Below, piece by piece: positions 17,619-25,558 of a stretch of 64,000 bases of DNA. Positions within the stretch are counted from its first letter, which is position 1; each line of letters opens with the position of its first letter. Origin of the DNA: NCEH01 sp043195125 (lineage in GTDB: Bacteria > Pseudomonadota > Alphaproteobacteria > Rhizobiales > Xanthobacteraceae); NCBI RefSeq assembly GCF_043195125.1, contig NZ_JBAFWR010000006.1, one strand, 5' to 3'. A program made the translations under genes and the position numbers. The notes below the pieces were generated by a model, which saw only the letters and a list, made by a program, of their open reading frames with translations, was not told the origin of the DNA and ran no database searches.

Positions 17619-18707
17619 ATGCCTCAGAACTGGCGCGCCGAAGACGATCGGCACCGCAATGACGATCGCTACGGCTCCGATTGGCGCAACGAGGACAGCT
17701 TCCGCAGCGGACCGCGCGGCGGCAATGACCGCGAGGCCTATGCGCGCGGTCGAGACCAGGGTTATCGCGACGATTACGGCCGCGGCGGCGAGCGTTATTT
17801 CTCGTCGGAATCCAGCTATGGCAATCGCCCCGGCTGGCGCGATCCGTCCGGCGCCCGCGAGCAGGGCGGCCGCTATCAGGATTACGGCTCCGGCCCGAAC
17901 CGTGACTATGGGCGCGGCCCCTATGAGGATTACGGGTCCGGCCGCGGGCAGGGCGCCCGCGAGGAGCATTATTTCGGCGGCGGCACCTATCCCCGCTCCG
18001 ATTTCTCCTATGGCCATGCGCGCGACGAGGACGCCTCTCGCTTCTCCCGTGACCGGCAGATGCGCCGGCCCGACTGGGGCCGCGAGGAATGGGGCATGTC
18101 CGGCCCGCAGCAGACCGGGCGCGGCGCTTATGGCCGCGACAGCTCCTACGGCCGCGAGTCTTACGGCCGCGAGGGCTATTCCGGCCGCGATGCCGACCGC
18201 AACCAGGAACGCGGCCTCTGGGACCGGGCGACCGACGAGGTTTCCTCCTGGTTCGGCGATGAAGCCGCGGAGCGCCGCCGCCGCGAGGACGAATATCGCG
18301 GACGCGGCCCCAAGAACTATTCCCGCTCGGACGATCGGGTCCGCGAGGATGTGAGCGACCGTCTCACCGACGACTGGCAGGTGGATGCCTCCGATATCGA
18401 GGTGGCGGCCAGCGGCGGCGAGGTGACCCTCACCGGCACCGTTGCCGACCGGACCCAGCGCCGCCGCGCCGAGGATGTGGCGGAACAGGTGTCCGGCGTC
18501 CGCCACGTGCAGAATAACCTGCGTGTGCGGGACTTTGCCTCCGGCCTCGGCCAGGGGAACACCGCGCACACCGCGCACACCTCGGGCCTGACCGGCCAAG
18601 GCACCACTGGCACCACCGGCCAGAACACGGCGACCCAGGGCACGACCGCCCAGGGCGTCACGTCCCAGACCGGCCAGGCGAGCGTGCCGGGCACGGTGAA
18701 GCGCTGA
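17619..18707 (+). CDS. BON-domain protein with long Gly/Arg/Tyr/Asp-rich disordered region
   Basis: A 362-residue protein starting at the ATG 17619, with AGGAGG 5 bases upstream (an in-frame ATG at 17604 is poorer). Residues 1-200 are low complexity, with repeated YGR/GYGRD/DYG-type units and almost no hydrophobic residues. A short SWFGDEAAERRRR segment follows, then a BON domain (about 235-305: VREDVSDRLTDDW, EVTLTGTVADRTQRRRAEDVAE, GVRHVQNNLRV), then a Thr/Gly/Gln tail. BON domains bind phospholipid or other envelope ligands. No signal peptide is evident, so location is unclear. Similar proteins occur in Hyphomicrobiales. Function unknown, possibly stress related. Confidence 0.82.
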   Translation: MPQNWRAEDDRHRNDDRYGSDWRNEDSFRSGPRGGNDREAYARGRDQGYRDDYGRGGERYFSSESSYGNRPGWRDPSGAREQGGRYQDYGSGPNRDYGRGPYEDYGSGRGQGAREEHYFGGGTYPRSDFSYGHARDEDASRFSRDRQMRRPDWGREEWGMSGPQQTGRGAYGRDSSYGRESYGREGYSGRDADRNQERGLWDRATDEVSSWFGDEAAERRRREDEYRGRGPKNYSRSDDRVREDVSDRLTDDWQVDASDIEVAASGGEVTLTGTVADRTQRRRAEDVAEQVSGVRHVQNNLRVRDFASGLGQGNTAHTAHTSGLTGQGTTGTTGQNTATQGTTAQGVTSQTGQASVPGTVKR

Positions 18708-18768
18708 CCGATCGGGGCGGTTCGTCCGGCGTGCCTGAACGCCGGCGGAACGGCCGAATCTGACGAAG

Positions 18769-18799
18769 GAAGGGCGGCCCTTGGGTCGCCCTTCTTTTT
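18769..18799 (+). terminator. Rho-independent terminator after the BON gene
   Basis: GAAGGGCG (18769-18776) pairs with CGCCCTTC (18787-18794) and is followed by a run of five T. It lies 60 bp after the stop codon and just before the next small gene. Confidence 0.75.
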
Positions 18800-18844
18800 C
18801 GGCATGCTCCTTGCTTGTCTCTCCTTGGAACGAGGGAGACCGGC

Positions 18845-19108
18845 ATGTCCGAGAAAGTGATCAGCCTGCGTGGCGCCGCCCTGCCGTCGACGTCGACACC
18901 GTCGCCCAACCCGACCGTGGTCGCGGAACTGGAGCGCCTGCTGGAGGCGGCCCGCGCGGGCGAGCTGGTGGGGCTTGCGGGGACCTTCCTGCACAAGGAT
19001 CACAACGTGACCTATGCCTATGCCGGCAGCGTGGGCGGCTATGGCATGATCGGCGGGCTCGCCTGCCTCAAGGCGCGGCTGGTAGCGCGCCAGGAATGGG
19101 AAGGCTGA
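18845..19108 (+). CDS. Small hypothetical protein (87 aa)
   Basis: I do not recognise this family. The ATG at 18845 has GAGGGAGA about 6 bases upstream and gives MSEKVISLRGAALP as start. An acidic amphipathic helix (VVAELERLLEAARAGELVGLAGTF) precedes a Tyr/Gly-rich part (YAYAGSVGGYGMIGGLACLK). No signal peptide or membrane segment is seen. It follows a terminator and is convergent with the next gene (16-bp gap), so it is probably monocistronic. The good ribosome site and even composition favour a real gene. Confidence 0.6.
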   Translation: MSEKVISLRGAALPSTSTPSPNPTVVAELERLLEAARAGELVGLAGTFLHKDHNVTYAYAGSVGGYGMIGGLACLKARLVARQEWEG

Positions 19109-19124
19109 GCCGCGCCTCGCGGGC

Positions 19125-19484
19125 TCAGGAGGCGGGCTGCCCGGCCCGCTTCAACCGCAACGGCCGCGCCGCGATGGCCAGCAGCGAGCGATAACGGCGC
19201 CGTGCGTCGCTGACCGTCCCGTTGTCGCCGATCGCGGCTTCCTGCAATTCGGCGAGCGCGAACGGGCTCGGCTCGGCCGGCAGGGCCACCACTTCGGGCA
19301 CGGCATCCAGCAAATCGAGCAGGTCGCGGGCGGTGAGCGCCGAAAGCGCCTGGCTCATGAGGCGGCTTTGATAGGCTTGGCGCTCGGGGGTGAGGCGATC
19401 CCACGGCTCGAGCAAAGGATAACGGGCCCGCGCGGCCGCGTGCGCCTTCTTCGCCATCCGCTGCACAAGATCCGCCGAAACCAT
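19125..19484 (-). CDS. Hypothetical protein (119 aa), helical
   Basis: An unrecognised, mostly helical cytoplasmic protein. The ATG at 19482-19484 is preferred over one 21 bases upstream, because GAAGAGGG lies about 6 bases before it. Segments include MAKKAHAAARARYPLLEPWDRL near the N-terminus, a central QALSALTARDLLDLLDAVPEV and a basic C-terminus. There are no cysteines, and no membrane span or signal peptide was found. It is divergent from the exported chorismate mutase-like gene (170-bp gap). No function proposed. Confidence 0.55.
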   Translation of the reverse strand: MVSADLVQRMAKKAHAAARARYPLLEPWDRLTPERQAYQSRLMSQALSALTARDLLDLLDAVPEVVALPAEPSPFALAELQEAAIGDNGTVSDARRRYRSLLAIAARPLRLKRAGQPAS

Positions 19485-19654
19485 CGCACCCTCTTCGCGC
19501 CGCACGCGCGTGTCCGCACGTCCCGCTCACGATGCGGCAAGGGAGTTGCCGGACTCTTTCCAGCCGGGACATTGCGGGTTGCGGGGGCACGCGATCCTGT
19601 GGCTTGGTCAACGAAACGTTAGCGCCGGTGTGGCGCGGATCGGGGCCCGCTCTC

Positions 19655-20452
19655 ATGCGTTCGCGTTATCTCGTTGTTTTCGCCTGGTGTTTTCTGCTGC
19701 TTCCGGTCGCGGGCGTCCATGCGCAGGGCGCGTCCTCCGAGGGAGCATCCAAGGCGCCGCGCCCGCTCGAAACCCTGCGGGCGGAGATCGACCGCGTGGA
19801 TGGGGAATTGCTGGCCTTGCTCAATGCGCGGGCGGGGATTGTCGCGGAAGTGGGCGCGGGAAAGACCACGAGCGGCGGCCCGGTGTTCCGGCCGGGACGA
19901 CAGGCCGCTCTCCTTCGCCACCTCCTATCGCGCGACGGCGGTCCGCAGACGCCGCAGACCCTGGTGCAGGTCTGGACCGCCATCATCGCCGGCTCGATCC
20001 TCCAGCAGAAGCCCGATTTCCGCGTGGCCGTAGCTGGAGACGAGACTCAGGCGGGCCTTGCCCAAGCCTTTTTCGGCGCCGCGATCCCGCAATCGCGCGT
20101 TGCCCAGCCCGCCGAGACGCTCGATGCGCTGGCGGCGGGAAAGGCCGATGCCGCCGTCCTGCCGCCGGAGGGGTCCTGGTGGCTCACCTTGCCGGAGGGA
20201 ATGCGCATCGTCGCCGCCGCTCCGCTGTTGCGCGGCGCTGATGCGCCGCCTCAGGCGCTGATCGTCACCCGCTACGAGGGCGACCCCTCCGGCGCGGACC
20301 TCACTGTGGCGCACATGGCCGGCCCGCCGCCCGCCGGCGCCTTCGTCCTCGCACAGGCGGGCGAGGATCGCCTTATCGTCCTGCCAGCGGCCGCTGCGCT
20401 CCCTGCTGGCGCGTCCCGCCTTGGCTTGATGGCCGCGCCGCTCGCACCCTAG
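19655..20452 (+). CDS. Exported chorismate mutase-like protein (AroQ domain plus C-terminal domain)
   Basis: A 265-residue protein. From the ATG at 19655 it starts with a signal peptide (basic MRSR, hydrophobic core to residue 20, VHAQ cleavage site after about residue 23). An AroQ chorismate mutase helix follows (about 38-70: LRAEIDRVDGELLALLNARAGIVAEVGAGK, split), with FRPGRQAALLRHLLS completing the domain. The rest (about 120-265) resembles the prephenate-dehydratase/binding-protein-like domain attached to alphaproteobacterial chorismate mutases. Chorismate mutase makes prephenate for Phe/Tyr synthesis. Export to the periplasm is unusual and separates it from cytosolic chorismate. An in-frame ATG at 19532 exists but would spoil the signal peptide. 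Confidence 0.72.
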   Translation: MRSRYLVVFAWCFLLLPVAGVHAQGASSEGASKAPRPLETLRAEIDRVDGELLALLNARAGIVAEVGAGKTTSGGPVFRPGRQAALLRHLLSRDGGPQTPQTLVQVWTAIIAGSILQQKPDFRVAVAGDETQAGLAQAFFGAAIPQSRVAQPAETLDALAAGKADAAVLPPEGSWWLTLPEGMRIVAAAPLLRGADAPPQALIVTRYEGDPSGADLTVAHMAGPPPAGAFVLAQAGEDRLIVLPAAAALPAGASRLGLMAAPLAP

Positions 20453-20516
20453 CCGTGAGGCCGGCCGGGATCGCCCGAACGCAGGGCGGCGGATTCATGT
20501 GCGGCGAACATTCGCC

Positions 20517-20606
20517 CGAAATTGGGGTTTCATCAGCCGGAATGCCGCGGAGAAGATGCACCGAACCCATGTTCGTCTTCACTAAGCCATTGTTTCACGT
20601 GAAACA
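20517..20606 (+). repeat. parS-containing conserved 90-bp element, copy 1
   Basis: This stretch aligns without gaps to the reverse complement of 60419-60508. My hand count is 72 identical bases of 90. The parS palindrome forms its last 16 bp. Weaker similarity continues outward to about 20491. Mismatches fall evenly on the three codon positions, so the conservation is of DNA rather than protein. It fills most of the 297-bp gap between the chorismate mutase-like and transaldolase genes, and I see no gene in that gap. Confidence 0.75.
20591..20606. other. parS centromere site, copy 1
   Basis: TGTTTCACGTGAAACA, a perfect 16-bp palindrome identical to the chromosomal ParB-binding consensus. It would nucleate ParB spreading for origin segregation. 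In most bacteria such sites cluster in the origin-proximal part of the chromosome. Confidence 0.9.
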
Positions 20607-20749
20607 TTTTGTAAATCCGAGGGCCGCTGCGCCGCTGTGCCGCTTGGAAAAGCGGCCCCGGCCTCTCCGGGCGCGGGCCGCCTTGGCCCGTGACGCGGCC
20701 GGGTCCGCGCGCTATAGGATGCCGCAAAACGCGACGGGAGACAGAAGCC

Positions 20750-21499
20750 ATGGCCGTGACGCTCGCTGATCTGAAGGTGAAGCTCTTCACCGACGGCGCC
20801 GACAAGGCGCAGATCGTCGAGATGGCGAAGCAGGCCCATATCGCCGGTTTCACCACCAACCCCTCGCTGCTGCGCAAGGCCGGCGTTTCCGATTACGAGG
20901 CCTATGCCCGCGACCTCGTCGCGGCGGTGCCCGACCGGCATATTTCCTTTGAAGTGTTCTCCGACGAGATCGACGAAATCCGCGCCCAGGCCCGCGTCAT
21001 CGCCACCTGGGGCGAGAATGTGCATGTGAAGCTTCCGGTTTCCACCACGCGCGGCGAGACGCTGTACGATCTGGTGCGCGATCTGGTGCAGGATGGCGTG
21101 AAGGTGAACCTCACCGCCATTTTCTCCGTGCCGCAGGTGGAATTGGGCGTCGCCGCGCTGGCAGGCGGTGCGCCCTCCATCATCTCCGTATTCGCCGGCC
21201 GCCTCGCCGATCTCGGCATCGACTATGTGCCCGCCATTTCCAAGGCGGTGGCGCTTTCCCGCGCGACGCCGAACGTGGAAGTCATCTGGGCCTCCACCCG
21301 CGAGGTGTGGAACGTGATCGAGGCCGACCGCCTCGGCTGCCACATCATCACCGCGCCCGCCGACGTGCTGAAGAAACTGCCCGCGCTCGGCAGCAGGACC
21401 GCTGAGGAATTGTCTCTCGACGCCGTCAAGGCCTTCCGGGCGGACGCTCTGGCGACCGGGCTGACGCTGGATCTGTCCGGCCGCCGCGCCGCCGAATAG
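20750..21499 (+). CDS. Transaldolase-family protein (TalA/Fsa-like)
   Basis: A 249-residue cytosolic TIM-barrel aldolase. The family start LADLKVKLFTDGADKAQIVEM, the TTNPSLLRKAG loop and the Schiff-base lysine in VHVKLPVSTTRG (about residue 92) are clear, followed by NLTAIFS and ISVFAGRLADLGID. Compact transaldolases of this length transfer dihydroxyacetone units in the non-oxidative pentose phosphate pathway. Some cleave fructose 6-phosphate instead. The ATG at 20750 gives the normal N-terminus. An in-frame ATG at 20690 adds unrelated residues. It stands alone downstream of parS. Confidence 0.88.
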   Translation: MAVTLADLKVKLFTDGADKAQIVEMAKQAHIAGFTTNPSLLRKAGVSDYEAYARDLVAAVPDRHISFEVFSDEIDEIRAQARVIATWGENVHVKLPVSTTRGETLYDLVRDLVQDGVKVNLTAIFSVPQVELGVAALAGGAPSIISVFAGRLADLGIDYVPAISKAVALSRATPNVEVIWASTREVWNVIEADRLGCHIITAPADVLKKLPALGSRTAEELSLDAVKAFRADALATGLTLDLSGRRAAE

Positions 21500-21647
21500 G
21501 CCCGCAGCCCGGTATTCTCCTGCCGCATGGGGGCAGGCGCATTGCGCCTTCCCCGCCCGGTGTTACACTTCGTGCCGAAGCGACATTTTGACCGCAGGCG
21601 CGCGAAGCTGGAAAACGGCGCGGGCGCAGGGCGGCGAGGGGTTTGAG

Positions 21648-23054
21648 ATGAGGGACGAGACGCACGGGTCCGACAGGGACCCGGAGCGCTCTTGCCAGGA
21701 TAGCGAGGTTCAGCCTTGCTTTCCTCCGATCCGCACCGCCTTTGGCGGGGACGCAGCGGAAGAGATGGTGCTTGATCCGCGCCCGGAGGCGGATCCGTGT
21801 GCCGACACGCGCGCGGAAATGACGCCGCCCCACACCGCGCCTGCTTATTCCGCGTCCGTTTCTTCCGCGCAAACCGTTGCAGCGCAGGCTTTTGCGGGCG
21901 AGGCCGCGCAGCCGCGCCCCACGCAGCCGGGGCATGCCGGCAGCCGCGATTCGCGCCACGACAATGCCTGCGGCACCGAGGAGAGCGAGGACCCGCGCAG
22001 CCCGCCGCGGCCCGATCCCGCAGCCTCCAACACGCAGGCCGGCGAGGGCCAGCAAGCGGTGCCCTCCTGCGACCGCATCTACGCCGCGCTCGATCTCGGC
22101 ACCAACAATTGTCGCCTTTTGATTGCCCGCCCCACCACCCGCAACTTCCGCGTGGTGGATGCCTTTTCGCGCATCGTGCGCCTGGGCGAAGGCCTCTCGG
22201 GCAGCGGGCGCCTCGGCGCTCCGGCCATGGGGCGCGCCATCGCGGCGCTGGAAGTATGCGCCGGCAAGATCGCCGCCCGGGGCGTCTCGCGCGCCCGCAT
22301 CATCGCGACCGAAGCCTGCCGCGCGGCGGAGAACGGCGCGGAATTCTGCGCCGAGGTCGAGCGCCGCACCGGCCTTGTGCTGGAAGTGGTGGACCGCCGC
22401 ACCGAAGCGGGCCTCGCCGCCTCCGGCTGTGCGCCCCTAGTGGACCCGAGCTGCGACGGCGCCATCCTGTTCGACATCGGCGGCGGCTCGACCGAAGTGG
22501 TCTGGCTCGGCCGCCGGGCGGCGGGGGACGACGGGCCGCCGCGCGCCCGCATCCGCTCCTGGGCCTCCATGCCCGTGGGCGTGGTTTCGCTGGCCGAGCG
22601 CCATGGCGGGGTCAAGGTTTCGCGTGAACTGTTCATCAAGATGGTGGACGAAGTGCTTGATATGCTGGAAGGCGTGCGCCAGAGCTGGGGCGTGCGCCCG
22701 CCGGGCCGCATCCATTTGCTCGGCACGTCGGGAACGGTGACGACAGTTGCCGGTATCCACCTCGGTCTCGAGCGCTACGATCGCGCCCGCGTGGACGGCG
22801 CCTGGCTCCATGCCCGCGACATCAACGAGGTGGTGGACCGCCTCGTGGACATGTCGTTCGAGGAACGGGTCTCCAATCCCTGCATCGGCGCGCAACGGGC
22901 GGATCTGGTGCTCGCCGGCTGCGCCATCATGGAAGCCGTGCGGGAAGCTTTTCCCACCGATCGTCTGCGCGTGGCCGATCGGGGCTTGCGCGAAGGCATG
23001 CTGGTGCAGTTGATGCGGGCGGACGGGGCCTGGCGTCGCCATCGGCCCCAATAG
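21648..23054 (+). CDS. ppx: Ppx/GppA phosphatase family protein with N-terminal extension
   Basis: A 468-residue protein. The catalytic module starts at about residue 143 with IYAALDLGTNNCRLLIA and continues with ILFDIGGGSTEVVWL (phosphate-binding loop) and LLGTSGTVTTVAG, the ASKHA-fold motifs of exopolyphosphatase and pppGpp phosphohydrolase. The first 140 residues are low complexity (Ala, Pro, Ser, Arg, acidic), without a signal peptide. The ATG at 21648 has GAGGGG about 9 bases upstream. The gene is 9 bp before rlmE, the arrangement normal in Alphaproteobacteria. Polyphosphate versus pppGpp as substrate cannot be decided. Confidence 0.87.
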   Translation: MRDETHGSDRDPERSCQDSEVQPCFPPIRTAFGGDAAEEMVLDPRPEADPCADTRAEMTPPHTAPAYSASVSSAQTVAAQAFAGEAAQPRPTQPGHAGSRDSRHDNACGTEESEDPRSPPRPDPAASNTQAGEGQQAVPSCDRIYAALDLGTNNCRLLIARPTTRNFRVVDAFSRIVRLGEGLSGSGRLGAPAMGRAIAALEVCAGKIAARGVSRARIIATEACRAAENGAEFCAEVERRTGLVLEVVDRRTEAGLAASGCAPLVDPSCDGAILFDIGGGSTEVVWLGRRAAGDDGPPRARIRSWASMPVGVVSLAERHGGVKVSRELFIKMVDEVLDMLEGVRQSWGVRPPGRIHLLGTSGTVTTVAGIHLGLERYDRARVDGAWLHARDINEVVDRLVDMSFEERVSNPCIGAQRADLVLAGCAIMEAVREAFPTDRLRVADRGLREGMLVQLMRADGAWRRHRPQ

Positions 23055-23063
23055 GAGCATCGC

Positions 23064-23807
23064 GTGACCAATCCGACCCGGGGCCCGGATGGGCGGCCGC
23101 TGAAAGTGCGCGTGAAAAACGCCCGCAGCCGCACCACCTCCTCGCAGAAATGGCTGCAACGGCAGCTCAACGACCCTTATGTCGCCCGCGCCAAGCGGGA
23201 AGGCTATCGCTCGCGCGCGGCCTACAAGCTCATCGAGATGGACGAGAAGGCGCACCTGCTGAAAAAGGGCATGCGGATCGTCGATCTCGGCGCCGCTCCC
23301 GGCGGCTGGAGCCAGGTGGCGGCGAAGAAGATTGGCCTGGAAGAGGGGCGCGGCAAGATCGTCGCCATCGACCTGCTGGAGATGGAGCCGGTGACCGGCG
23401 TGATCTTCGAGCAACTCGACTTCCTGGACGAGAAGGCCCCGGCACGGCTGCTGGAATTGCTGGACGGGCGGGCCGATATCGTCATGTCCGACATGGCCGC
23501 CAACGCCACCGGCCACAAAAAGACCGACCACATCAAGATCGTCGCCCTGGTGGAACTGGCGGTGGAATTCGCCCGGCAGGTGCTCGCGCCCGGCGGTACG
23601 TTTCTGGCCAAAGTGATCCAGGGCGGCACCGAAGGCGTGCTGCTGGCGGACCTGAAGCGGGATTTCACCTCCGTCAAGCACCTCAAGCCGGCCGCGAGCC
23701 GGGCGGATTCGGCGGAACTCTATGTTCTGGCGACCGGTTTTCGCGGCAAGGCCGATCCTCTGCCGGGCGAGGAGGGCTATGCCCCCATCGGCCAGTCCGC
23801 CGACTGA
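23064..23807 (+). CDS. rlmE: 23S rRNA (uridine-2'-O-)-methyltransferase RlmE
   Basis: A 247-residue SAM-dependent enzyme that methylates the ribose of a conserved uridine of the 23S rRNA A-loop. The RrmJ/FtsJ fold shows motif I VDLGAAPGGWSQVA (73-86) and the catalytic K-D-K-E tetrad K55, D143, K183 and E218. The N-terminal 40 residues are basic, suited to RNA binding. It is translated 9 bp after ppx. Its stop is 21 bp from the convergent fmdB stop, and no clear terminator lies between. Confidence 0.95.
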   Translation: MTNPTRGPDGRPLKVRVKNARSRTTSSQKWLQRQLNDPYVARAKREGYRSRAAYKLIEMDEKAHLLKKGMRIVDLGAAPGGWSQVAAKKIGLEEGRGKIVAIDLLEMEPVTGVIFEQLDFLDEKAPARLLELLDGRADIVMSDMAANATGHKKTDHIKIVALVELAVEFARQVLAPGGTFLAKVIQGGTEGVLLADLKRDFTSVKHLKPAASRADSAELYVLATGFRGKADPLPGEEGYAPIGQSAD

Positions 23808-23828
23808 GGCTTTTCGTTTCGCACCGGC

Positions 23829-24182
23829 CTAATGGCTGATCATCCAGGGGCGGGCCGAGGGGAAGCTCTTGGCCCCGTTCTGGGCGGTCTTGGTGCGGCT
23901 TTTCATCTTGCCCGAACAGCAGCCGCAGCCCGCCCCGTGCTTGGTCGAGGCCTGGGCGGCGGCGAACTGGCCGACGCTCATGGGCGCATGGGAACTGCGC
24001 TCATTGGTGGAAAGCGCCGTGCGGCGGCCCGCATCCATATTGGCAAGGCGCGGCGCGCTGAGGATGGCGCGGGGCGACGCGGCCGCGCAGTCCGGGCAGG
24101 CCTGGGGATGGTTGTATTCGCTCATGGGCCGGGTCTGCGTGAAGGGGCCGCAGGCGTCGCACATATAATCATAGACCGGCAT
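23829..24182 (-). CDS. fmdB: FmdB-type zinc-ribbon protein
   Basis: A 117-residue protein beginning MPVYDYMCDACG, with paired CxxC motifs C8/C11 and C29/C32, the zinc ribbon of the FmdB/putative regulatory family. A later GCGCC cluster lies in a basic C-terminal half. In Methylophilus methylotrophus fmdB lies in the formamide/acetamide utilisation locus and was proposed to be regulatory. Here it is the last gene of the urt-fmdA operon, 72 bp after fmdA. It could bind nucleic acid or assist metal handling of the amidase. The mechanism is unknown. Confidence 0.88.
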   Translation of the reverse strand: MPVYDYMCDACGPFTQTRPMSEYNHPQACPDCAAASPRAILSAPRLANMDAGRRTALSTNERSSHAPMSVGQFAAAQASTKHGAGCGCCSGKMKSRTKTAQNGAKSFPSARPWMISH

Positions 24183-24216
24183 GTCGCCCTCGTTTTCTGG
24201 CGTTCCTCACGGGAGA

Positions 24217-24236
24217 CCGGGGCGGGCACGCCCCGG
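24217..24236 (-). other. Hairpin between fmdA and fmdB
   Basis: CCGGGGCG (24217-24224) and CGCCCCGG (24229-24236) form an 8-bp perfect stem with a 4-nt loop. No U-run follows on the minus strand. It may attenuate or stabilise the transcript between the enzyme and the small protein. Confidence 0.4.
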
Positions 24237-24254
24237 CCGGTGGCACGTCCGCGA

Positions 24255-25484
24255 TCACAGATCGGGCGAAAGCGGCATGTCGATGGAGCCGTCCAGGAAC
24301 TTGGTCGGTCCCGCCGAGGTCGGATTGATGTCGAAGTCGAAGATCTCGGTGGGCAGCCAGAGCGTGGCGCAGGCGTTGGGAATGTCCACAACGCCGGAGA
24401 TGTGCCCCTGCACCGGCGCCGTGCCGAGGATGGAATAGGCCTGGGCGCCGGAATAGCCGAACTTCTTCAGATATTCGATGGCGTTGAGGCACGCCTGGCG
24501 ATAGGCGACGTGGACGTCGAGATAATGCTGGCCGCCGGCCTCGTCCACCGAGATGCCCTCGAAGATCAGGTAGTCCTTATAGTTGGGCGTGATGGGCGAG
24601 GGCTTGAAGATGGGATTCTTGATCCCGTACTTCGCCATGCCGCCCTTGAGCACGTCCACCTTCAGATGCACCCAGCCGGCCATCTCGATGGCGCCGCAGA
24701 AGGTGATCTCGCCGTCGCCCTGCGAGAAATGCAGGTCGCCCATGGAGAGGCCGCCGCCGTCCACATAGACCGGGAAATAGATCTTCGAGCCGCGCGAAAG
24801 GTCCTTGATGTCGCAATTGCCGCCGTGTTCACGCGGCGGCACGGTGCGTGCGCCTTCCGCCGCCGCCTTGGCCTTTGCCTCGCCGGTGAGGCGGCCCATG
24901 TGGGCGGTGGGGCCGAAGGGCGGATTGGCGAGCGGGGGCACGCGGGTCGGATTGGTGGCGATGAAGTCCACCTCGCGCTTGTTCCACGTCTCAAGCAGCT
25001 TGGGATCGGGCAGGCAGCCGATCAGGCCGGGATGGATGAGGCCGGCGAAATTCACCCCCGGAATGTGCCGGGACGAGGTGAACATGCCTTTGAAATCCCA
25101 GATGGATTTCTGCGCCTGGGGGAAGTGGTCGGTCAGGAAGCCGCCGCCGTTCTTCTTCGAGAAGAAGCCGTTGAAGCCCCACTGGCTGTCCGGCATGGCG
25201 CCGATGTCCAGCAGGTCCACCACCAGCAAATCGCCCGGCTCGGCCCCCTTCACCCCGATCGGGCCGGAGAGGAAATGCACGATGGACAAGTCGATGTCGC
25301 GCACGTCGTCGGCGCTGTCGTTGTTCTTGATGAAGCCGCCGGTCCAGTCATAGGTCTCGACGATGAAATCGTCGCCGGGCTTCACCCAGGCCACCATGGG
25401 GATGTCGGGGTGCCAGCGATTATGCACCATGTCATTGTCGTAGGCGGACTGGTTGAGATCGACCTTAATCAAAGTATCGGCCAT
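24255..25484 (-). CDS. fmdA: Formamidase (acetamidase/formamidase family)
   Basis: A 409-residue cytosolic amidase of the FmdA/AmdA family that hydrolyses formamide to formate and ammonia. Other short amides are possible. The sequence is near full-family length from MADTLIKVDLNQSAYDND to the C-terminal WLPTEIFDFDINP. Highly conserved stretches include HNRWHPDIP, LVVDLLDIGA, GDLHFSQGDGEITFCGA and GVDIPNA-type residues. The ATG at 25482-25484 matches family N-termini. It follows urtE by 74 bp on the minus strand, which links amide import directly to nitrogen release. Confidence 0.93.
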   Translation of the reverse strand: MADTLIKVDLNQSAYDNDMVHNRWHPDIPMVAWVKPGDDFIVETYDWTGGFIKNNDSADDVRDIDLSIVHFLSGPIGVKGAEPGDLLVVDLLDIGAMPDSQWGFNGFFSKKNGGGFLTDHFPQAQKSIWDFKGMFTSSRHIPGVNFAGLIHPGLIGCLPDPKLLETWNKREVDFIATNPTRVPPLANPPFGPTAHMGRLTGEAKAKAAAEGARTVPPREHGGNCDIKDLSRGSKIYFPVYVDGGGLSMGDLHFSQGDGEITFCGAIEMAGWVHLKVDVLKGGMAKYGIKNPIFKPSPITPNYKDYLIFEGISVDEAGGQHYLDVHVAYRQACLNAIEYLKKFGYSGAQAYSILGTAPVQGHISGVVDIPNACATLWLPTEIFDFDINPTSAGPTKFLDGSIDMPLSPDL

Positions 25485-25558
25485 GGACAGCTCCCAGCTT
25501 GCTTGACTCTCTTGGGCGGACGGAAAACGCGGGCGGATGAATGGGCGAGGCGCGTGCC

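Noticed and set aside
20495..20618. A short peptide reading VSSA...PRR...FHVKHF that is similar at both parS copies
   Set aside because: The two copies differ equally at codon positions 1, 2 and 3, and one copy stops where the other continues. The similarity reflects DNA conservation around parS, not a gene.
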